7,773 nucleotides of DNA from Treponema sp. GTDB lineage: Bacteria; Spirochaetota; Spirochaetia; Treponematales; Treponemataceae. The notes beneath the pieces were generated by a model. That model did not search any database and was not told the DNA's origin. It was given only the letters and a program-made list of their open reading frames with translations. Where the stretch lies: the NCBI GenBank assembly GCA_017421145.1, contig JAFOTA010000261.1:1-7773 (forward strand), in the 5' to 3' direction. Positions 1-6,577 of this stretch are shown here, piece after piece. A program made the translations under genes and the position numbers. Each line of letters starts with the position of its first letter. Position 1 is the first letter of the stretch.

Positions 1-1
1 A

Positions 2-1267
2 CCAGACTGCCGCCCTGGATGCCACTGCGGAAAATACCTTGAAATATGGAACAACGTTTTCATGGGCTACAACAAGGATGCCAATGGAAAATACAACGAA
101 ATGACCCGCAAGTGCGTTGATACCGGAATGGGCGTAGAGCGTACCGTTTCTGTCCTCAACGGCATGAAATCTGTCTATGAGATTGACGTTTTCCAGCCGA
201 TTATCCGCAACATCGAAGAGCTTTCAGGCAAAAAATATGGCTCAGATGCAAAGACGGACGCATCAATCCGCATTATCGCCGACCACTGCCGTACAGCAAC
301 GTTCATTTTGGGTGATCCTCAGGGCGTGACACCAGCAAGGACCGGAGCCGGTTATATTCTCCGCCGCATCATCCGCCGTGCAGTGCGTGAAGGACTCAAG
401 CTTGGAATCGAAGGAGCCTTCCTTGCAAATACAGCCGAGATTGTCGTTGGACTTTACAAAGATTCATATCCGGAGCTTTCAGAGCACGTTGATTTCATAA
501 AGACCCAGATAACCCAGGAAGAAAACAAATTCCTCAAGACCCTCAAATCTGGTGAGGCCGAGTTTGCCAAGCTGCTTCCGAATCTCCAGAAAAATCCGAA
601 GATGGTCATTCCAGGACGCGTGGCATTCCGCCTTTATGATACTTTCGGATTCCCGATCGAGCTGACCCAGGATCTTGCAAGCGAAAACGGCATGACCGTC
701 GATGTGGAAGGATTCAAGGTCGAAGAAAAGAAGCATCAGGAAGAAAGCCGCAATCTTTCGGCAGGAACTTTCAAAGGCGGCCTTGTTGACCACAGCGAGA
801 TCACCACGAAATACCATACCGCGACACATCTTTTGCAGCAGGCTCTGGTTGACGTTCTCGGACCGGAAGTGGCTCAGAAAGGTTCCAACATCACGGCGGA
901 AAGAATGCGCTTCGATTTCAGCTTCAACCGTGCCATGACAAAAGAAGAAATCCAGAAAGTGCAGGACATCGTAAATCAGAAGATTAAGGAAGATCTGCCC
1001 GTTTCAATGGAAATCATGGATTTGGAAGAGGCTAAAAAACAGGGCGCAAGGGCCTTGTTCGGTGAAAAGTATGAGCAGCAGGTGAAGGTCTACACTATTG
1101 GACCGAAGGACGCTTGGTTCAGCAAGGAAGTCTGCGGAGGCCCTCATGTCCAGCACACGGCTCAGATAGGGGACTTCAAGATCGTCAAGGAACAGTCTTC
1201 ATCAGCCGGGGTACGCAGGATCAGGGCTGTCATTTCCGGGGGACTTCCTCTGGAAAATCAAGGCTAA
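2..1267 (+). CDS. alaS: Alanyl-tRNA synthetase, 3' part (short form without C-Ala domain)
   Basis: Cytoplasmic enzyme that charges tRNA-Ala with alanine and hydrolyses misacylated Ser- or Gly-tRNA-Ala. The gene is cut by the left window edge: the frame is open from base 2, and the residues before the ATG at 62 (PDCRPGCHCGKYLEIWNNVF) match the AlaS catalytic domain, so that ATG is internal. In the visible 421 residues, the end of the catalytic core and the tRNA-recognition region come first (RTGAGYILRRIIRRAVREG at about 113-131). The editing domain follows, with both halves of its zinc site: HTATH at 272-276 and CGGPH at 378-382. The protein ends about 20 residues after GVRRIRA, so the C-terminal oligomerisation/C-Ala domain of E. 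coli AlaS is absent. Known spirochaete AlaS proteins are also short (about 600 residues), so this is natural, not a truncation. A probable terminator follows the stop. Confidence 0.97.
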   Translation, partial: PDCRPGCHCGKYLEIWNNVFMGYNKDANGKYNEMTRKCVDTGMGVERTVSVLNGMKSVYEIDVFQPIIRNIEELSGKKYGSDAKTDASIRIIADHCRTATFILGDPQGVTPARTGAGYILRRIIRRAVREGLKLGIEGAFLANTAEIVVGLYKDSYPELSEHVDFIKTQITQEENKFLKTLKSGEAEFAKLLPNLQKNPKMVIPGRVAFRLYDTFGFPIELTQDLASENGMTVDVEGFKVEEKKHQEESRNLSAGTFKGGLVDHSEITTKYHTATHLLQQALVDVLGPEVAQKGSNITAERMRFDFSFNRAMTKEEIQKVQDIVNQKIKEDLPVSMEIMDLEEAKKQGARALFGEKYEQQVKVYTIGPKDAWFSKEVCGGPHVQHTAQIGDFKIVKEQSSSAGVRRIRAVISGGLPLENQG

Positions 1268-1274
1268 AAAGATT

Positions 1275-1314
1275 GCCCGTGTAACGAAAATTGCATGGGT
1301 TTGTTATATTTTTT
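1275..1314 (+). terminator. Probable intrinsic terminator of alaS
   Basis: Bases 1275-1284 (GCCCGTGTAA) pair with 1291-1300 (TTGCATGGGT). The result is a 10-bp stem with three G-U pairs and a six-base loop, followed by a T-rich but interrupted tract at 1301-1314. It begins eight bases after the alaS stop. The G-U pairs and broken T-tract make it weaker than the terminator near 7500. The T-tract also reads as an extended -10 element, so the two roles may overlap. Confidence 0.5.
1302..1310 (+). promoter_or_regulatory. Possible extended -10 promoter element upstream of the SurA-like gene
   Basis: TGT followed directly by TATATT (1305-1310) fits an extended -10 box. No -35 match lies at 16-18 bases upstream. 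It sits in the T-tract of the candidate alaS terminator, so it may be only AT-rich terminator sequence. If active, the transcript would carry a leader of about 85 bases before the start at 1403. Confidence 0.25.
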
Positions 1315-1354
1315 AGAACGGGTTGCGTAGGGCGGCCTGTTATGGAAAACGGTT

Positions 1355-1360
1355 TATAAT
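1355..1360 (+). promoter_or_regulatory. Candidate -10 box for the SurA-like/nusB/lipoprotein cluster
   Basis: A perfect TATAAT lies 42 bases before the preferred start codon at 1403. The -35 position (about 1332-1337) is GC-rich and does not resemble TTGACA, so either this promoter needs an activator or the hexamer is a chance match. It is one of two candidate promoters in this 129-base gap. Confidence 0.35.
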
Positions 1361-1390
1361 CCGCTACCGGAAATAAATTTTTTTGAGATA

Positions 1391-1396
1391 AGAGGA
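1391..1396 (+). promoter_or_regulatory. Ribosome binding site that selects the ATG at 1403
   Basis: AGAGGA ends directly against the ATG at 1397, which is too close to serve it. It lies six bases before the second in-frame ATG at 1403, which is normal spacing. The second ATG also gives a classic signal-peptide start (MKRFALG). Confidence 0.7.
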
Positions 1397-1402
1397 ATGA
1401 AT

Positions 1403-2482
1403 ATGAAACGCTTTGCACTTGGAATTGCACTTTCACTGGCATTGGTGACATCGGTTTTTGCCCAGAGCGGTGACATGACACCTTTGGCGGTCGTAAAATT
1501 GAACAAAACGGAGACGATTACTCTTAAGCAGCTGAAGACAAGGGTCGGATTACTAGAAAAGCAGGTAGGACAGAAAACAACTGTCGAACAGCGCAAGCAG
1601 CTCCTTGACAGCCTGATTCAGGAAAAACTTGTTCTGCAGGCGGCGGCAAAACAGGGGCTTGCCATAACTGACAGCCAGGTTGACCAGGCATTTTTGAGCA
1701 CGTTCTCACAGCAGCTCGGTCAGCAGGTTACGGAAGCTCAGCTTTCAGAACTCATCAAGGCACAGACCGGAAAATCTTTGAACGACTATCTTCTTGCAAC
1801 TACGGGAATGGGACTCAAGGAATCAAAGGAATATCTCAAGACCCAGCTTATCGCACAGCAGTATGTCTACGGCATGAAGCAGGCTGAGATTTCAAAGATT
1901 GCCGCAACGGATTCTGAAATCCGCTCACAGTTTGACATGAACCGCTCACAGTTTGTCTGGAACGACATGGTGAAGCTTTTCTTGGTCGTAGTTCCGAAGG
2001 GAAGCAATGCAAGCACGGCACAGGCCACTGCAAAAGACCTCCGCAATCAGTATGTGAAGGACAAGTCAAAGGAAAATTCCATAAAGGCATCTGCTGACAA
2101 CGGCAAAAAATATCAGGCCGGAAATCTTCTCGTTCAGAAGACCACAGCCCAGGCTCAGGCACTCGGATGGACTTATGCAAACATCGAGGAACTCTTCGGA
2201 AACTCAGAGGGATATGTAAGCGAAGTCACTGAGACGCAGACCGACTATCAGTTCTATGCGGTTCAGAAAAAATATGCCGCAAAGATGCTTGGAATAAGCG
2301 ATATCGTCATGCCGGAATCAAACGTTACGGTTTATGAATACATTAAGAGTATTTTAACAAGCAACAAGCAGCAGCAGTATTTTGCACAGGCAGCGCAGGA
2401 CATTGCCAAGGGTTTGGATACTCCTGCAAACGTTGAGCGCAAGAAGACCGGAGATGCTTTGAATGCTCTCCTGAATTGGTAG
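1403..2482 (+). CDS. Periplasmic SurA/PpiC-type chaperone, probably lacking isomerase activity
   Basis: A 359-residue exported protein, likely a folding factor for outer-membrane or periplasmic proteins. The N-terminus is a signal peptide: KR at 2-3, hydrophobic FALGIALSLALVTSV, predicted cleavage after VFA at residue 20, and no lipobox cysteine. Residues about 40-165 resemble the helical SurA N-domain (RKQLLDSLIQEKLVLQAAAK, then ITDSQVDQAF). Residues about 185-295 sit where a parvulin PPIase domain would be. The usual histidine-containing HILV strand reads KLFLVVV here, and the GGDLG-type turn is replaced by YQAGNLLVQ. Binding without catalysis is therefore inferred. A final helix (about 310-340) would pack onto the N-domain, as in SurA. 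The position between alaS and nusB matches, as I recall, the T. pallidum gene for the 39-kDa basic membrane protein Tpn39b. An ATG at 1397 is the alternative start. Confidence 0.8.
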   Translation: MKRFALGIALSLALVTSVFAQSGDMTPLAVVKLNKTETITLKQLKTRVGLLEKQVGQKTTVEQRKQLLDSLIQEKLVLQAAAKQGLAITDSQVDQAFLSTFSQQLGQQVTEAQLSELIKAQTGKSLNDYLLATTGMGLKESKEYLKTQLIAQQYVYGMKQAEISKIAATDSEIRSQFDMNRSQFVWNDMVKLFLVVVPKGSNASTAQATAKDLRNQYVKDKSKENSIKASADNGKKYQAGNLLVQKTTAQAQALGWTYANIEELFGNSEGYVSEVTETQTDYQFYAVQKKYAAKMLGISDIVMPESNVTVYEYIKSILTSNKQQQYFAQAAQDIAKGLDTPANVERKKTGDALNALLNW

Positions 2483-2491
2483 GATTAGAAA

Positions 2492-2962
2492 GTGTCACGT
2501 AGAAAAGCACGCATTTTGGCCGTCCAAGCCCTGTACTCCTATGAAATGGGCGGTGCAGATTTGGACAGCCTTTTGACTTTGGATTGGGAAAAGAAAGAGC
2601 CGGCGGTTGGTTCTTCCGCTGAAAATTCTGATTGGAATGACGGCGAAAAGAATGTAGAGCAGTACGATTTCGCCCGAATATTGATATCAGGAACCATCAA
2701 TCATATTGATGAAATTGATTCGGTCATAAAAGCCCATCTTTCTGAAAAATGGGATTTCGACCGCGTCAATAAAGTTTCGATAGCGGTTTTGCGGGTCGGC
2801 GTGTTTTCCCTTATGTTCCAAAGTGATGACATTCCGCCTACCATCGTGATAGATGAAGCCATCGGTATCGCAAAGGAATACGGTGCCGATGATTCATTTA
2901 AGTTTATAAATGCAGTTTTGGATAACATACGGAAAGATCTTGAACGTGAAAAACAAAAGTAA
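2492..2962 (+). CDS. nusB: Transcription antitermination factor NusB
   Basis: Small all-helical RNA-binding protein that, with NusE (S10), binds boxA RNA and supports antitermination of rRNA operons. The 156 residues show the family layout. There is a basic N-terminal helix (RRKARILAVQALYSYEMG, 3-20), and near the C-terminus the diagnostic IVIDEAIGIAKEYGADDSFK (118-137) followed by FINAVLD (138-144). These align with E. coli [27 protein letters not shown]. A polar segment at about 31-57 (WEKKEPAVG to NVEQ) makes it longer than E. coli NusB (139). The start is a GTG, with AGGA at 2481-2484 seven bases upstream. It begins nine bases after the upstream stop, so it is very likely co-transcribed with the SurA-like gene. 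The preferred start of the next gene lies within its last codons. Confidence 0.95.
   Translation: MSRRKARILAVQALYSYEMGGADLDSLLTLDWEKKEPAVGSSAENSDWNDGEKNVEQYDFARILISGTINHIDEIDSVIKAHLSEKWDFDRVNKVSIAVLRVGVFSLMFQSDDIPPTIVIDEAIGIAKEYGADDSFKFINAVLDNIRKDLEREKQK
2931..2936 (+). promoter_or_regulatory. Ribosome binding site inside nusB for the TPR lipoprotein
   Basis: GGAAAG lies nine bases before the GTG at 2946, inside the nusB coding sequence. It supports the GTG start over the upstream in-frame ATG at 2910, whose extra residues (MQFWITYGKILN) would spoil the signal-peptide layout. Confidence 0.5.
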
Positions 2963-4892
2963 AAGATTTCATGTCGTTGCACGCTTTGTGAGGCCACTGG
3001 CATTGTTTTTGGTGCCGGTGGTTTTGTCATGTCTGTTCTCTTGTTCCGCTCATTACGAGGGCGGTTCAGTGACTTCTCTCCTTGATGCTGCTGACCGGTA
3101 CATTCAGGCCGGGGATGCTGACAGTGCTTTTTCGGCTTTGTCACAGGCGGAAAAACAGGCTGTAAGCACATACGAGCGTCTGGGTGTCTACAAGCGTTAC
3201 CTGAGCCTTGGTGATTACGGCAGGGCAGAAAAAACAATCAAAAATGCCATAAAAAAAGACAGTTCGTCAAAAGAGCTTTATGCAGTCTATGGAAATCTGC
3301 TGATTGACCAGAACAAGATTTCAAAGGCACTGAAGATTACGAAAAATCTTTCCGGCACAAAATATGCATCGGTTTATGCAGAAGCGTTCCTGAGAAATGC
3401 CGCTGAATCCGGAAAATCTGCGAACGAGCTTTTTGGTTCAAGGGCAACGAAAGAAGACAAGCTTTGGAAAAAAGATCCTGCAAGAAAAAACGAGCTTTTT
3501 TATGACTCACGTTTTTCTACTATATATCATGACGCATATCTGGGAACCGGAAAATACCGCTGGAACTGGAATGCGGCTGCAGTGCAGATGAAGCGCGGTC
3601 ATTACATGGAAGGTGCTGCTTTGTATCCTGGACGTGCATCTGACATGGACGACGCTCTTTTCTGGGGACTGGTGTTTTTTGACGCGGGGCTTTATTCACA
3701 GAGCCTTGAAGCCATGGAACCCCACCAAAATGAAGATTTTCCGGCGGGAGTGCTGATTCAGTTCCGTGCGCTCCTTGCTGATGATTATTATGTGCTGTCA
3801 AAAGATGAGGATGCCGAGAGGGTCAGAAATCAACTTTTGAGCATGGATTCCGAAAACGACCTTTCTTCTCCTGTTTCATCGCTTTATCTTCCTCAGGCAT
3901 ACGTGAACAGCGCGAATTATGCAAGGAATGAAGATGACGAAGTGCTTGAATACAAGAGGCTTGAAAAAGTAGTGACGCTTTTCCCTGATTATATGCCCGG
4001 ACTTGCCTCATACGGTGAATTTGCACTCAGAAGACAGGGCCGCCCTGCTGATGACATGATGACGGCACATATACGTGCGGCAGGACTCAGCACAAGGATT
4101 ATGGAAGAAGAAAGCGCAATCCCTGACATAAGCGTGGATGATGCGCTCGGCTTGATCCGTGCGGCGAAAGAAAAAGATTCTTCCCCCGAAATGATGGTTT
4201 TGGAGCAGCAGCTTGTCATCAATTCGGAAAAAGGAATGGAAAATTCAAAGAAAGCGTCGAAAGTCTGGCCTCTGCTTGAAAAAAATGAGCTTGGACCGGG
4301 GCTTTATCCTGAAGAAATCATGCGCTTTGCTCTTATTACCTTGCTTGAATGCGGCAAGAACGATGAGGCGAAGGATCTTTTTGAACGCTATGAACAGGCG
4401 GCCCACACCGACCAGAAAGAAGAGGATCCCAAAAAAAGAAAGAAGATTCCAAAATTCATCCCTTCCGCACACCTTGATGAACTGGAGCTTTGGGAATGTG
4501 AAATGGCAGGTTGGTTTGCAGTTTATGATGGTGACATTGACACGGCAAAGAACGTTTATGAGCATATAATGGAAATCTATTCGGCACGCAGTCCGGTCAA
4601 CAGGGCGAGCGGTCAGAACGAAGCTGTGGTCACTGCCGGCATCAACATTGGAAACATATATTCTGCCGACAAGCTTTATTCAGTTGCGCTTGAATATCTC
4701 AACAAAGCATCTGCCAGAGCCGGGGATCCTGGAACAAAAGCCGAAATCCTCTACCGCATGGGAAAACAGAGCTATTATCTGAAGGATTACCATTCTGCAG
4801 TCCGCTCCCTCAAATATTCCCTGACATTGGATCCCACGAACAACAAGACCCGTTTTATGCTCCAGCAGGCGGAAAAAGGCCTCGGTCAATGA
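2946..4892 (+). CDS. TPR-repeat lipoprotein, function unknown
   Basis: A 648-residue predicted lipoprotein counted from the GTG at 2946, overlapping nusB by 17 bases. The N-terminus has a basic region (KNKSKRFHVVARFVR), a hydrophobic stretch (LALFLVPVVLSC) and the lipobox LFSC with the acceptor at Cys33. It should be anchored in the inner or outer membrane and face the periplasm. Tetratricopeptide helices follow at about 41-135 (AADRYIQAGDADSAFSALSQ; YLSLGDYGRAEKTIKNAI; GNLLIDQNKISKALKI). Clearer repeats lie at the C-terminus, at about 564-632, including ILYRMGKQSYYLKDYHSAVR and the LDP end. The middle (about 170-560) is helical-looking and partly degenerate, with a lysine-rich stretch (EEDPKKRKKIPKF). 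Such proteins usually act as scaffolds for protein complexes. A role in envelope assembly is a guess from the neighbouring chaperone. The alternative start is ATG 2910. Confidence 0.8.
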   Translation: MKNKSKRFHVVARFVRPLALFLVPVVLSCLFSCSAHYEGGSVTSLLDAADRYIQAGDADSAFSALSQAEKQAVSTYERLGVYKRYLSLGDYGRAEKTIKNAIKKDSSSKELYAVYGNLLIDQNKISKALKITKNLSGTKYASVYAEAFLRNAAESGKSANELFGSRATKEDKLWKKDPARKNELFYDSRFSTIYHDAYLGTGKYRWNWNAAAVQMKRGHYMEGAALYPGRASDMDDALFWGLVFFDAGLYSQSLEAMEPHQNEDFPAGVLIQFRALLADDYYVLSKDEDAERVRNQLLSMDSENDLSSPVSSLYLPQAYVNSANYARNEDDEVLEYKRLEKVVTLFPDYMPGLASYGEFALRRQGRPADDMMTAHIRAAGLSTRIMEEESAIPDISVDDALGLIRAAKEKDSSPEMMVLEQQLVINSEKGMENSKKASKVWPLLEKNELGPGLYPEEIMRFALITLLECGKNDEAKDLFERYEQAAHTDQKEEDPKKRKKIPKFIPSAHLDELELWECEMAGWFAVYDGDIDTAKNVYEHIMEIYSARSPVNRASGQNEAVVTAGINIGNIYSADKLYSVALEYLNKASARAGDPGTKAEILYRMGKQSYYLKDYHSAVRSLKYSLTLDPTNNKTRFMLQQAEKGLGQ

Positions 4893-4918
4893 AATATGCT
4901 GAGTCTTTGCGCATAATG

Positions 4919-4947
4919 TGGACAACAAGGCTTTTTTTTACTATATT
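4919..4947 (+). promoter_or_regulatory. Sigma-70-type promoter of clpP
   Basis: The -35 box TGGACA (4919-4924, five of six to TTGACA) and the -10 box TATATT (4942-4947, five of six to TATAAT) are separated by exactly 17 bases. The spacer contains a run of eight T (4932-4939). Transcription should start near 4954, giving a leader of about 30 bases. This is the best promoter match in the window. No CIRCE-type heat-shock operator is seen around it. Confidence 0.65.
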
Positions 4948-4983
4948 TAGAGAAAACATAAAATTCGACTTACTGGAGTTTGT

Positions 4984-5595
4984 ATGGGAAAGATTTTTGG
5001 GAATATAGTTTGTGAAGACGAAGAGGATGAAAAGAAAAAGAAAGAAGAAGGAGCGGATCCTCTTGCTGAAAAGTTCCTTAAAACGCGTCAGATTCTTTTG
5101 AGCGGTGAAATCAATGAAGAAAATGCGGACAAGGTCGTAAAGCAGCTTCTTATCCTTGAGGCTGACAGCGACAAACCGATTTATATCTATATTGACAGCC
5201 CCGGAGGTGACGTTGATGCCGGATTCGCCATTTTTGACACAATCCGCTTTATCAATGCACCGGTATACACAATCGGATGGGGACTCGTTGCATCTGCCGC
5301 AGCCCTTATTCTGCTTGCTTCTCCGAAAGAAAGGAGGTTGGGACTGCCGAACAGCCACTATCTTATCCACCAGCCTTCCAGCGGAATGAAAGGTGTTGCC
5401 ACGGACATTGAAATCCACGCTGCCGAAATCGAAAAGACAAAGGCAAAGCTCAACAAGCTGATTTCTGAAGAAACGGGAACCGCACTGGACAAAGTTGCAA
5501 AGGACACCGACCGCGACTATTGGCTGAATTCTGAAGAGGCAAAGAACTATGGTCTTATCAGCAGGGTCATATCAAAGAGATCTGAGCTGAACTAG
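4984..5595 (+). CDS. clpP: ClpP-family serine protease with atypical N-terminus
   Basis: Cytoplasmic peptidase subunit expected to form barrel-shaped oligomers that degrade proteins fed by a Clp ATPase. The 203 residues carry the ClpP signatures: IYIDSPGGDVDAG (68-80), nucleophile Ser104 in GLVASAAAL, His129 in LIHQP, and Asp178 in DTDRDYW, so the triad is complete. The N-terminus is unusual. A charged segment (EDEEDEKKKKEEG, 11-23) and LAEKFLKTR stand where canonical ClpP has the axial-loop region and the YSRLLKDR motif. The nucleophile is followed by AAA instead of the usual SMGA. This suggests a divergent second ClpP paralogue, as found in other spirochaetes. No clpX or clpA is adjacent. 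GGAG (4975-4978) lies five bases before the ATG, and the gene has its own promoter. A related peptidase of the ClpP/crotonase fold is less likely given the triad spacing. Confidence 0.92.
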   Translation: MGKIFGNIVCEDEEDEKKKKEEGADPLAEKFLKTRQILLSGEINEENADKVVKQLLILEADSDKPIYIYIDSPGGDVDAGFAIFDTIRFINAPVYTIGWGLVASAAALILLASPKERRLGLPNSHYLIHQPSSGMKGVATDIEIHAAEIEKTKAKLNKLISEETGTALDKVAKDTDRDYWLNSEEAKNYGLISRVISKRSELN

Positions 5596-5603
5596 GGCTG
5601 GAC

Positions 5604-6527
5604 ATGTTTTTCGAGCTTACGGACACTATCATTGACGACATAATTTTCTCTATGGAAGACCAGGGCGGCGAATGGTTTTTTGATTCAAAGAACAAATCCG
5701 TTGCGTCCAGGGAAATGATGGATGAAGCCGGGCTTGAAGACGACGTGAATGAAGAAGATTTCTATGAGCTGCCTCATTGGAAAAGCGATGACGGTTTTGA
5801 GCTGATGGAAGATTTCACAAAAAATCTGCATGCACCGGAGGCGCACCATGATTTGCGTGAAGCGCTTTCAGGTGGAAGGGGGGTGTTCAGGAATTTTAAG
5901 AATGTTTTAAAGAAGTACCCTGAGATAGAGCACCGTTGGTTTTTGTTTAAAAACGACAGAATGAAAAAGCGCGTTATCGAATGGTACGACAGTCTGCGTG
6001 AATCATGGGGACTTGAAAAGCTTGCGGAAGAATTTTCGGATGAAAATCAGGAGACGGATGAGCTTTTGGCCGCTGACTTTATTTTTTCCGATTATGATTT
6101 CGAAACGTCCGGTCTTGACGTGGAACGCGGAATAGAAATGCTGGCGCAAGGTGATTCAGAATTGGACATGACGGAGCTTTTTTTGTTTAAGCGTCATTCC
6201 ACTATGGCTGAGCCTGCAGAAAAATCAGGTTTTGTCTGTAGAACGCAGTCCGGGGAATTTGCCGGATGCCTCTTGTTTTCAAATTGCCTGCCGGAATCAG
6301 AAGGAAGCGTAATCATTACGGATTTCTTCGTCGCTCAGAATTACCGGGGACTGGGCATAGGTAGAATGTTGCTTTCAAAAAGCCTTGCCTCTTTGACAGA
6401 CCGGGGAATTCATTTTTGTTATGCATCGGGAATGCTTGTCCCGGAGACCTTTAGATTGACTTTTGAGCAGTTTGGATTTAAGAAAAACGGTCCGGGATTT
6501 ACATCATGCATTTCCGAACAGATTTAA
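5604..6527 (+). CDS. UPF0158 domain fused to a GNAT N-acetyltransferase domain
   Basis: A 307-residue cytoplasmic two-domain protein. Residues 1-140 match the uncharacterised UPF0158 family by its recognisable features: the start FFELTDTIIDDIIFSMED, LPHWKSDDGFELMEDF (57-72), REALSGGRGVFRNFKNVLKK (85-104), and IEWYDSLRESWGLEKL (125-140). An acidic linker follows. Residues about 156-307 look like a GNAT fold, with FFVAQNYRGLGIGRMLL (241-257) holding the RxxGxG acetyl-CoA pyrophosphate loop (R248, G251, G253). The end (FEQFGFKKNGPGF, 287-299) resembles the usual last strands. The substrate is unknown; a protein, peptide or small amine is possible. The gene starts eight bases after the clpP stop with AGGG at 5594-5597, so it is probably co-transcribed with clpP. 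UPF0158 proteins without an acetyltransferase domain are known, so the GNAT half is an addition or a later fusion. Confidence 0.85.
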   Translation: MFFELTDTIIDDIIFSMEDQGGEWFFDSKNKSVASREMMDEAGLEDDVNEEDFYELPHWKSDDGFELMEDFTKNLHAPEAHHDLREALSGGRGVFRNFKNVLKKYPEIEHRWFLFKNDRMKKRVIEWYDSLRESWGLEKLAEEFSDENQETDELLAADFIFSDYDFETSGLDVERGIEMLAQGDSELDMTELFLFKRHSTMAEPAEKSGFVCRTQSGEFAGCLLFSNCLPESEGSVIITDFFVAQNYRGLGIGRMLLSKSLASLTDRGIHFCYASGMLVPETFRLTFEQFGFKKNGPGFTSCISEQI

Positions 6528-6577
6528 TCATATTTTTTATATCCTGAGATTTAGGATCCAGGAACAAGGAGTTTTTT

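Noticed and set aside
62..64. ATG as the start of alaS
   Set aside because: The frame stays open to base 2 and the upstream residues match conserved AlaS sequence, so the start is outside the window.
2910..2912. ATG as the start of the TPR lipoprotein
   Set aside because: It adds 12 residues before the basic n-region and lengthens the overlap with nusB to 53 bases; GTG 2946 has a plausible ribosome binding site and gives a normal signal peptide.
2701..3237. 178-residue reverse-strand open frame across the nusB/lipoprotein junction
   Set aside because: It is antisense to two well-supported genes, has low-complexity composition without any recognisable family motif, and no convincing context.
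4213..4569. 118-residue forward frame inside the TPR lipoprotein gene
   Set aside because: A shifted-frame shadow rich in Lys and Arg that arises from the Glu/Lys-rich codons of the real gene.
4895..4915. TATGC/GCATA inverted repeat after the lipoprotein gene as a terminator
   Set aside because: Only five base pairs with an 11-base loop, and no T-run directly after it; the T8 further on fits the promoter spacer.
4855..5418. 187-residue reverse-strand open frame opposite clpP
   Set aside because: It lies antisense to the conserved clpP catalytic region and crosses its promoter; the translation shows no domain signature.
6528..6577. TATATC near 6538 as a promoter and ATCCT/AGGAT (6541-6557) as an operator or hairpin
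   Set aside because: No -35 box at the right distance; the hairpin is short and AT-rich with no T-run, so neither could be supported.
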